This document shows positions 1 to 5,556 of a DNA stretch of 5,556 nucleotides, piece by piece. The notes beneath the pieces are model-generated. The model saw nothing but the letters and a program-made list of their open reading frames with translations. It did not search any database and was not told where the DNA came from. The position numbers were made by a program, and so were the translations under genes. The stretch comes from Melaminivora alkalimesophila (lineage in GTDB: Bacteria; Pseudomonadota; Gammaproteobacteria; Burkholderiales; Burkholderiaceae_C): the NCBI RefSeq assembly GCF_000282995.1, contig NZ_ALEE01000151.1, positions 1 through 5,556 of the forward strand, written 5' to 3'. The stretch's first letter is position 1. Every line of letters starts with the position of its first letter.

Positions 1-881
1 GCCGCCGCCACGTCGGGCCGGCGCAGCAGCAACTCGGAGGGCAGCAGCGGCGGCAGCTCCGGCACCCGCGCGTTCCAGGGGGCCGGCGCCAGCGCGAACT
101 CCGCCGGGGCGGCGCCCACCAGCAGCGCGATGGCGTGCTCGTACCGGTCGCGGTTGGCTTGCAGCGCCACGCGGCTGGCGCGCGCCGACTCCAGGGTGGA
201 CTCGGCCTGCAGCAGGTCGGTGTGCGCCGCGATGCCGGCACGGTAGCGGTTGCCGGTGATGCTTGCGGCGCGCTCGTAGCCGGCGATGATCTCGGCCAGC
301 AGCGCCGCCTCGGCATCCGCCTCGCGCAACGCGAAATAGGCCTGCGCCAGGCTGGCCTGCGCCGCCAGGCGTGCGCCCGCAAGGTTCGCCCGGCTGGCCT
401 GCACGTTCGCACCCTGTGCGCGCACGCTGTCGGCCAGCCGACCCCACAGATCGGGCGCCCAGCTCGCACTCAGGCCCAGCGTGGCGCTGCCGCGTGCCGG
501 GTCGCCGCTGCGCTGCGCGCCCAGCTGCAGGTCCAGGCCAGGCAGGCGCTGGGCCTCGGCCTGGCGCAGCAGCGCCTCGGCCTGCGCGACGTTGGCGAGC
601 GCCCGCGCCAAGTTCTGGTTGCCGATGTCCACACGCTCCATCAGGCGCGCCAGCTCCGCGTCCTCGAACCAGTCCCACCAGCGCCCTTCCTGCCAGCGCT
701 GGTAGTGCGCCGTATCCACCCAACCCGCCGGCGCCGCGCCCTTCCAGCCCGCAGGCAGGGGCTGGGCAGGCGGCTGGTGCGGCGGCGCCATGCCGGCGCA
801 GCCAGCGAGCAGGCCGGCCAGCACCAGCGCCCCGAGGGCGGCGCGGGAAACGGGGGGTGCAGGAGGACGGCGCAAGGGCAT
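1..881 (-). CDS. Outer-membrane efflux lipoprotein, NodT/OpmB-type (OEP family), 3'-truncated by window edge
   Basis: This is the outer-membrane channel of the tripartite pump; proteins of this family trimerise into a beta-barrel plus a long periplasmic alpha-helical tunnel that docks on the adaptor and RND trimer. The frame is open from ATG at 881 to the window edge, giving 293 codons without a stop; family members are usually about 460-500 residues, so roughly the first 60% is present. Residues 2-13 are Arg/Pro-rich, 14-27 are hydrophobic, and LLAGC places the lipobox cysteine at residue 28. Ala at +2 agrees with outer-membrane sorting. A Pro-rich linker follows, then the WWDWFEDAEL block (68-77) typical of the NodT start, the Ala/Gln-rich helices (about 88-112), SWAPDLWGRL (140-149), AQAYFAL (179-185), HTDLLQAE (220-227) and LPSELLLRRPDVAA (280-293), a NodT-family hallmark. 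It lies 48 bases after mdtC in the same operon. The family call is firm; the exact orthologue (OpmB or another) is not settled. Confidence 0.93.
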   Translation of the reverse strand, partial: MPLRRPPAPPVSRAALGALVLAGLLAGCAGMAPPHQPPAQPLPAGWKGAAPAGWVDTAHYQRWQEGRWWDWFEDAELARLMERVDIGNQNLARALANVAQAEALLRQAEAQRLPGLDLQLGAQRSGDPARGSATLGLSASWAPDLWGRLADSVRAQGANVQASRANLAGARLAAQASLAQAYFALREADAEAALLAEIIAGYERAASITGNRYRAGIAAHTDLLQAESTLESARASRVALQANRDRYEHAIALLVGAAPAEFALAPAPWNARVPELPPLLPSELLLRRPDVAA

Positions 882-889
882 GGTGTGGG

Positions 890-901
890 TTCTTTCTCTC
901 C
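890..901 (-). promoter_or_regulatory. Probable ribosome-binding region for the outer-membrane lipoprotein gene
   Basis: A purine-rich tract, GGAGAGAAAGAA on the minus strand, lies in the gap between mdtC and the lipoprotein gene and ends 8 bases before the ATG at 881. Its best Shine-Dalgarno core, GGAG, is 16 bases from the ATG, which is longer than ideal, so initiation may be modest or use the AGAAAGAA part. The start at 881 is chosen mainly because it gives an N-terminal signal peptide with a well-placed lipobox; no nearby upstream in-frame start was seen. Confidence 0.45.
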
Positions 902-929
902 AGTCTTCGGGGAGCGGCCGGATGGGCGC

Positions 930-3900
930 TCAGGCGGGCGCCTCGATGCGCCCCTGGCGCCGGCCGCGCAGGCGATCCAGCAGCACATAGACCACCGGCG
1001 TGGTCAGCAGCGTCAGCAGCTGGCTGGCCACCAGGCCGCCGACGATGGTCACGCCCAGCGGCTGGCGCAGCTCGGCCCCCTGGCCGAAGCCGATCGCCAG
1101 CGGCAGCGCGCCCAGGATCGCCGCCAGCGTGGTCATGACGATCGGCCGGAAGCGCAGCAGCGAGGCCTCGCGCACCGCCTCCACGGCCGACAGCCCGCGC
1201 GTGCGCTCGGCCTCCAGCGCGAAGTCGATGATCAGGATGGCGTTCTTCTTGACGATGCCGATCAGCAGGAACACGCCGATCAGCGCCATCAGCGAGAACT
1301 CCATGCGCAGCGCCAGCAGCGCCAGCACCGCGCCGAAGCCCGCGCTGGGCAGCGTGGTCAACACCGTCACGGGGTGGATCAGGCTCTCGTAGAGCATCCC
1401 CAGCACCAGGTAGATCACGACGATGGCCGCCACCACCAGCAACAGCTGCTGCGCCTGCGTCTCCTGGGCCGCGGCGGCCGCGCCCCCGAAGGCGCCGCGC
1501 ACGTTGTTCGGCAGCCCGATGGCATCGACCGCCTCCAGCACCGCCTGGCGCCCCGCCTCCAGCGACACGCCATCGGCCAGGTCGAAGGACAGGGTGCTCG
1601 ACAGCTCGCCGCCGTCGTGGAACACCGAGGTCGGCACGGCGCGCTCGCTGAAGGTGGCCAGCGCCGTGAGCGGCACCATGGTGGTGCGCGCCAGCGACAG
1701 CGGCTGGGCGCTGGAGGCGTTGCGCTGGCCGGGATTGGCCGAGGCCGGGGCATCGCCCGCAGCGCGGTCCGCCGCGGCCGCGCGCGCCGCCGGCACGTAC
1801 ACGTCCTTGAGCGCCTCGGGCGAGAGCGCATGGCGCGGCGCCCACTCCATGACCACCGTGTACTGGTTCAGGTCGCTGTACATGTTCGCCACCTGGCGCT
1901 GGCCGAAGGCGTTGTAGAGCGCGGCGTCGATGCTCGACAGCGACACCCCCAGCTGCGCGGCCTTCTCGCGGTCCACCTGCACGAAGGTCTCCACGCCGTT
2001 GTCGCTCTGGTCGTCGTCCACGTCGGTCAGGCGCGCATCCTGCTTGAGCTCGGCCGCCAGGCGCAGCGTCCAGCGCTTGAGGTCTGCCTGGTTGTCGGCC
2101 TTGAGGGTGTACTGGTAGGTGGAATTGCTGCTGCGCCCGCCCATGCGCAGCTCCTGCGCCGGGCTGAGGAACACGCGCAGGCCGGTGATGCGCGCCAGCT
2201 GCGGCCGCAGCCGCCCGATGACCGCGCGCGAACCCTCACCCTGGGGCCGCTCGGCCGCCGGCTTGAGCACCGCCGACAGGAAGCCCCCGCCCGAGCGCCC
2301 CCCGGCGAAGGCCACCACCGTGCCGATCGAGGGGTCGGCGCGGATGATGTCCACCGCCTGCTGCAGCTTGTCAGCCATGGCCGTCGAGGAAATGCTCTGG
2401 TCGGCGCGCAACCCGCCCATGAGCTGGCCGCTGTCCTGCTCCGGGAAGAAGCCCTTGTCGATGTTGGCAAACAGATAACCGTTCAGCCCGACCACCACCA
2501 GCAGCACCGCCACCACCAGCCAGGGCGCCGCCAGCGCCCAGTCCAGGGCACGCGCGTAGGCGCCCGTGACACGGCGCTCGCCCCCTTGCGCCCACTGCGC
2601 CAGGCGCGCGCGCAGCCGGCCGGCCAGGCTGCGGCGCGGCGGCTGCGCGGCGACGCGGTCGCCGGCCCCGGGGCGCAGCAGCATGGCGCACAGCATCGGC
2701 GTGGTGGTCAGCGAGATGAGCAGCGAGATCATCACCGCCGCCGACAGCGTCACGGCGAATTCGCGGAACAGCCGCCCCGGCTGCCCGCCCATGAACAGCA
2801 GCGGGATGAACACCGCCACCAGCGACACGCTGATGGTCAGCACCGTGAAACCCACCTCGCGCGCGCCCTCCAGCGCCGCCTGGCGGCGCGGGCGACCCAT
2901 CTCCAGGTGGCGCGAGATGTTCTCCAGCACCACGATGGCATCGTCCACCACGAAGCCGGTGGCCACCGTGAGCGCCATCAGCGTCAGGTTGTTCAGGGAA
3001 AAGCCGAGCGCATACATCACGCCGAAGGTGCCCAGCAGCGACACCACCGTCGCCACCCCGGGAATCAGCGCCGCGCGCAGGTTGCGCAGGAACAGGCCGA
3101 CCACCAGCACCACCAGCACCACCGCCACCACCAGCGTCAGCTCCACCTCGCGCACCGAGGCACGCACCGAGCCCGTGCGGTCGATCGCCACGTCCAGCGC
3201 GATGTCCGAAGGCAGCTGTGCGCGCAGCTGCGGCAGCAGCGCGTGGATGGCGTCGGCGGTGGCGATCAGGTTGGCGTCGGGCTGCTGCGTGATGGTGACG
3301 ATGATGGCCGGCTGGCCGTTGAACATGCCGCGCGTGCGCGTGTCCTGCACGCTGTCGAGCACGCGTGCCACCTGCGACAGGCGCACCTCCTGGCCATCGC
3401 GCACCGCCACGATCAGGTCTCGCCAGTCGGCCGCGCGCAGCCCCGGCGCAGGCGTGAGCACCTGCAGCGCGCGCCCGTCCTGCACGCCCCCCAGCTCGAT
3501 CACACCCTTGGGCCGGTTGGCGCTGCCCGCCTGCAGCGCGGCGCGCACGTCGTCGCCGCTCAGGCCCAGCTCGTGCAGCGCGAAGGGATTGAGTTCGACG
3601 CGCACCGCCGGCTGCGAGCCGCCGCCCAGTGCCACGTCGCCCACGCCCGGCACCTGCAGCAGGCGCTGGCTGACGATGTTGCTCACGGCGTCGTAGATCT
3701 GCCCGGGCGTGCGCGTGGCCGAGGTCAGCGCCAGGATCAGGAAGGGTTGCGCCGCCGGGTTCGCCTTGCGGTAGGTGGGACTCGCGCGCAGGTTCGCCGG
3801 CAGGTCGATGCGCGCCGCGTTGATCGCCGCCTGCACGTCGCGCGCGGCGCTGTCGATGTCGCGGTTCAGGTCGAACTGCAGCACCACCCGCGTCGAGCCG

Positions 3901-4157
3901 CTGCTGGAGCTGGAACTCATCTCGTTGACCCCGGCGATGGTGCCGAGCGTGCGCTCCAGCGGCGTCGCCACCGTGCGCGCCATGTCGGCGGGGCTTGCGC
4001 CCGCCATGTTGGCGGTCACGAAGATCACCGGGAAATCCACCGCCGGCAGCCGCGCCACCGGCAGGATGAAGTAGGCGGCGATGCCTGCCAGCGCCAGCCC
4101 GATGGTCAGCAGCACCGTGGCCACCGGCCGCTCGATGAAGGGGCGCGAGAGGTTCAT
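930..4157 (-). CDS. mdtC: RND multidrug efflux pump subunit MdtC/MuxC, complete (1075 aa)
   Basis: This inner-membrane proton/drug antiporter subunit should work in a mixed trimer with the MdtB-type protein upstream. The start MNLSRPFIERPVAT is the standard MdtC opening. TM1 is about residues 12-32, followed by the first periplasmic half with EMSSSSSSGSTR (79-90). TM2-TM6 lie at about 338-494, including GFVVDDAIVVLENI (401-414), whose D405/D406 match the AcrB D407/D408 proton-relay pair. TM7 is about 543-563, then FFPEQDSG (570-577) and the second periplasmic half. TM8-TM12 run from about 904 to 1060, including IVKKNAI (968-974; K971 aligns with AcrB K940) and LRFRPIVMTT (1001-1010; R1002 and T1009 align with AcrB R971 and T978). 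MdtC-type markers are GGRSSNSTYQYTL (673-685), DNG (719-721) and ELRQPLG (1029-1035). It is about 50 residues longer than E. coli MdtC, largely from an Ala/Ser/Pro-rich insert at about 790-824. In Pseudomonas the equivalent is called muxC. Confidence 0.97.
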   Translation of the reverse strand: MNLSRPFIERPVATVLLTIGLALAGIAAYFILPVARLPAVDFPVIFVTANMAGASPADMARTVATPLERTLGTIAGVNEMSSSSSSGSTRVVLQFDLNRDIDSAARDVQAAINAARIDLPANLRASPTYRKANPAAQPFLILALTSATRTPGQIYDAVSNIVSQRLLQVPGVGDVALGGGSQPAVRVELNPFALHELGLSGDDVRAALQAGSANRPKGVIELGGVQDGRALQVLTPAPGLRAADWRDLIVAVRDGQEVRLSQVARVLDSVQDTRTRGMFNGQPAIIVTITQQPDANLIATADAIHALLPQLRAQLPSDIALDVAIDRTGSVRASVREVELTLVVAVVLVVLVVGLFLRNLRAALIPGVATVVSLLGTFGVMYALGFSLNNLTLMALTVATGFVVDDAIVVLENISRHLEMGRPRRQAALEGAREVGFTVLTISVSLVAVFIPLLFMGGQPGRLFREFAVTLSAAVMISLLISLTTTPMLCAMLLRPGAGDRVAAQPPRRSLAGRLRARLAQWAQGGERRVTGAYARALDWALAAPWLVVAVLLVVVGLNGYLFANIDKGFFPEQDSGQLMGGLRADQSISSTAMADKLQQAVDIIRADPSIGTVVAFAGGRSGGGFLSAVLKPAAERPQGEGSRAVIGRLRPQLARITGLRVFLSPAQELRMGGRSSNSTYQYTLKADNQADLKRWTLRLAAELKQDARLTDVDDDQSDNGVETFVQVDREKAAQLGVSLSSIDAALYNAFGQRQVANMYSDLNQYTVVMEWAPRHALSPEALKDVYVPAARAAAADRAAGDAPASANPGQRNASSAQPLSLARTTMVPLTALATFSERAVPTSVFHDGGELSSTLSFDLADGVSLEAGRQAVLEAVDAIGLPNNVRGAFGGAAAAAQETQAQQLLLVVAAIVVIYLVLGMLYESLIHPVTVLTTLPSAGFGAVLALLALRMEFSLMALIGVFLLIGIVKKNAILIIDFALEAERTRGLSAVEAVREASLLRFRPIVMTTLAAILGALPLAIGFGQGAELRQPLGVTIVGGLVASQLLTLLTTPVVYVLLDRLRGRRQGRIEAPA
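1121..1162. repeat. Direct repeat copy 1: conserved TM11 codons in mdtC
   Basis: This 42-base stretch matches 4351-4392 in mdtB with three mismatches; the last 23 bases (1140-1162) are identical. It encodes the conserved LLRFRPIVMTTLAA part of TM11. It reflects paralogy between the two pump genes and shared codon choice rather than a mobile repeat. A second similar block is 1219-1265 versus 4449-4495 (TM10, four mismatches). Confidence 0.7.
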
Positions 4158-5556
4158 GCCGGCTCCCGGCGCGCACCGGCGCCCGACAGCCGCTGCCCGA
4201 GCCGGTCGAACCACAGGTAGATCACCGGCGTGGTGAACAGCGTGAGCAGCTGCGACAGCACCAGCCCGCCGAAGATCGCCAGCCCGAGCGGCCGGCGCAG
4301 CTCGGCCCCGTCGCCCCAGCTGAGCATCAGCGGCACGGCCGCCGCCAGCGCCGCCAGGGTGGTCATCAGGATCGGCCGGAAGCGCAGCAGCGCCGCCTGG
4401 TGGATCGCCTCGCGCGGGCTGCGGCCCTCGTGGCGCTCGGCGTCGATGGCGAAGTCGATCATCATGATCGCGTTCTTCTTCACGATGCCGATCAGGAGCA
4501 CCAGGCCGATGATGCCCACCACGTCGAGCGCATGCCCCGTCAGCTCCAGCGCCAGCAGCGCCCCGACCCCGGCGGAGGGCAGCGTGGACAGGATGGTCAG
4601 CGGGTGCACGTAGCTCTCGTAGAGCACGCCCAGCACGATGTACACGCACACCACCGCCGCCAGGATCAGCCACAGCTGGTTCGCCAGCGAGCTCTGGTAG
4701 GCGCCCGAGGCGCCGGTGAAGCGCAGCGTGAGCGCCGCCGGCAGGCCTTCGGCCTGCGCCGCGGCGCGGATCGCCTGCACCGCCGCGCCCAGGCTCGTGC
4801 CGGGAGCGAGGTCGAAGCCCACCGTCGCCGCCGGGTACTGGCCGACGCGCTGCACCGTCACCGGCGCCGGCTGCTCGACGATGCGCGCGATCGAGGACAG
4901 CGGCGTGGTGCCGCCGCCCGCGGTGCGCACCGGAAGCTCCTCCAGCGTGCGCAGGCTGGTGGCGCCCTCGCGCTCGGCCTCCAGGATCACGCGGTACTGG
5001 TTGGTCTCGCTGAAGATGGTGGAGACGATGCGCTGGCCGAAGGCGCTGTAGAGCGTGCTGTCCAGGCTGCCGGCGGTCACGCCCAGGCGCGCGGCCGTGT
5101 CGCGGTCCACCTGCACCATGGCCGACGGCCCGGTGGCGCCGGCGCGGGTCGTGACGTGGCGCAGCTCGGGCGCGGCCTGCAGGCGCCGCACCAGCCGCTC
5201 GGCCCACTCGTCGACCAGCCGCGTGTCCACGCCTTCCAGGTCGAAGCGGTACTGGGTCGGGCCGGTGCCGGAGTCGATGGTCAGGTCCTGCGTGGGCTGC
5301 AGGAACAGCACCACGCCCGCCACCTCGGCCGCCACGCGCTCGCGCAGGCGCTGCATGACCGCTGCCTCGGAGGCGTCGAACAGGCCGCGCGGGCGCAGGT
5401 TGATGACCAGCGTGCCGGTGGACAGCGCCTGGTTGTTCGCCGCATCGACCCCCACCACCGAACTCACGGACTGCACCGCATCGTCGTCGAGCACCACGCG
5501 CGCCGCCGCGGCCTGCAGCGCCGCCATGCGGTCGAAGGAGACATCGGCGGCCGCCT
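4154..5556 (-). CDS. mdtB: RND multidrug efflux pump subunit MdtB/MuxB, C-terminal part (5'-truncated by window edge)
   Basis: This is the second RND subunit of the heteromeric pump. The reading frame stays open to the window edge: AAADVSFDRM precedes and includes the first in-window Met (5527), and DVSFDRMAALQ matches an internal MdtB segment, so that Met is not the start. 466 residues are visible of about 1040 expected. They cover the second periplasmic half (visible residues ~1-290) and TM8-TM12 (~293-450). MdtB-type markers are QPTQDLTID (86-94), TQYRFDLEGVD (100-110), NQYRVILE (185-192), TPLSSIARI (217-225) and ELRRPLG (418-424). The TM10 motif LIGIVKKNAIMMIDF (354-368) has K360 aligned with AcrB K940, and LRFRPILMTT (390-399) supplies the Arg/Thr of the relay. 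The TM4 Asp pair is outside the window. It overlaps mdtC by four bases. A MdtA/MuxA adaptor gene would be expected further upstream. In Pseudomonas the equivalent is called muxB. Confidence 0.96.
   Translation of the reverse strand, partial: AAADVSFDRMAALQAAAARVVLDDDAVQSVSSVVGVDAANNQALSTGTLVINLRPRGLFDASEAAVMQRLRERVAAEVAGVVLFLQPTQDLTIDSGTGPTQYRFDLEGVDTRLVDEWAERLVRRLQAAPELRHVTTRAGATGPSAMVQVDRDTAARLGVTAGSLDSTLYSAFGQRIVSTIFSETNQYRVILEAEREGATSLRTLEELPVRTAGGGTTPLSSIARIVEQPAPVTVQRVGQYPAATVGFDLAPGTSLGAAVQAIRAAAQAEGLPAALTLRFTGASGAYQSSLANQLWLILAAVVCVYIVLGVLYESYVHPLTILSTLPSAGVGALLALELTGHALDVVGIIGLVLLIGIVKKNAIMMIDFAIDAERHEGRSPREAIHQAALLRFRPILMTTLAALAAAVPLMLSWGDGAELRRPLGLAIFGGLVLSQLLTLFTTPVIYLWFDRLGQRLSGAGARREPA
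4158..4167 (-). promoter_or_regulatory. Shine-Dalgarno for mdtC with ATGA stop/start overlap
   Basis: On the minus strand GGGAG (4167-4163) sits five bases before the mdtC ATG (4157-4155). That ATG overlaps the TGA stop of mdtB (4156-4154) as ATGA. A strong Shine-Dalgarno within the last codons of mdtB plus the four-base overlap supports this start and suggests translational coupling, which would help keep the two pump subunits in a balanced ratio. The coupling itself is inferred. Confidence 0.8.
4351..4392. repeat. Direct repeat copy 2: conserved TM11 codons in mdtB
   Basis: Partner of 1121-1162, same orientation, displaced by 3230 bases; the identical core is 4370-4392. It encodes LLRFRPILMTTLAA in the MdtB-type subunit. 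Confidence 0.7.

Noticed and set aside
925..942. GC-rich inverted repeat (GGCGC/GCGCC, 8-base loop) at the mdtC stop codon as a possible terminator
   Set aside because: The stem is only five base pairs and no T-run follows in the direction of transcription; such short GC palindromes are common by chance at this composition.
641..988. A 115-codon minus-strand frame across the mdtC/outer-membrane gene junction
   Set aside because: It overlaps the lipoprotein gene in another frame, has Pro/Arg-rich composition and no domain. The lipobox-containing frame from 881 explains the DNA.
3888..3921. Serine repeat (six consecutive Ser) in MdtC as a possible low-complexity or slippage tract
   Set aside because: MdtC-type proteins normally carry a Ser-rich EMxSSSSxGSTR motif here, so it is a conserved element of the first periplasmic half and not an anomaly.
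135..4220. A plus-strand reading frame of 1361 codons running antisense across all three genes
   Set aside because: Its predicted product is low-complexity and dominated by Arg, Gln, His and Ala with no recognisable domain. A long stop-free antisense frame is expected opposite high-GC genes with G/C-ending codons, and the minus strand encodes well-conserved pump proteins throughout.
4955..4962. GCTGGTGG, identical to the E. coli Chi octamer
   Set aside because: A single match inside a coding gene of a probable non-enteric organism is expected by chance and has no supported role.
4158..5207. The mdtC reading frame stays open for about 350 codons upstream of its ATG, which could suggest a longer protein or a frameshift fusion with mdtB
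   Set aside because: The upstream translation is Arg/Gly/Ala-rich shadow sequence, while the other frame there encodes bona fide MdtB up to its stop. MNLSRPFIERPVAT is the standard MdtC start and has a good Shine-Dalgarno.

Overview
This window is a compact, very GC-rich stretch (about 70% GC by eye, with strong G/C bias at third codon positions). It is read entirely from the minus strand and carries three consecutive genes of a tripartite RND multidrug efflux operon. In transcription order, from high to low coordinate, these are: the C-terminal part of an MdtB/MuxB-type inner-membrane RND pump subunit (4154-5556, start beyond the window); a complete MdtC/MuxC-type RND subunit (930-4157); and the N-terminal ~60% of an outer-membrane efflux lipoprotein of the NodT/OpmB (OEP) family (1-881, end beyond the window). 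A periplasmic adaptor (MdtA/MuxA) would be expected upstream of 5556 but is not visible.

The two pump genes overlap by four bases (ATGA), with a good Shine-Dalgarno sequence inside the end of mdtB, so their translation is probably coupled. A 48-base gap separates mdtC from the outer-membrane gene. I see no promoter or convincing terminator inside the window, which fits a single polycistronic message. The plus strand contains no gene I can support.

The two pump subunits are different paralogues and can be told apart by sequence. The upstream one has the MdtB-type signatures DLTID, TQYRF and ELRRPLG; the downstream one has the MdtC-type signatures GGRSSNSTYQYTL, DNG and ELRQPLG. By analogy with E. 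coli MdtBC and Pseudomonas MuxBC, they should form a mixed trimer in the inner membrane that uses the proton gradient to pass substrates through the adaptor to the outer-membrane channel. Here a dedicated channel gene is part of the operon, as in Pseudomonas muxABC-opmB and unlike E. coli mdtABC, which relies on the separately encoded TolC.

The composition and gene order suggest a Gram-negative proteobacterium, most likely a high-GC betaproteobacterium (Burkholderiales) or a Pseudomonas-like gammaproteobacterium; this is inference. The content is a known type of system. The only clearly atypical protein feature I found is an Ala/Ser/Pro-rich insertion of about 30 residues in the second periplasmic half of MdtC.
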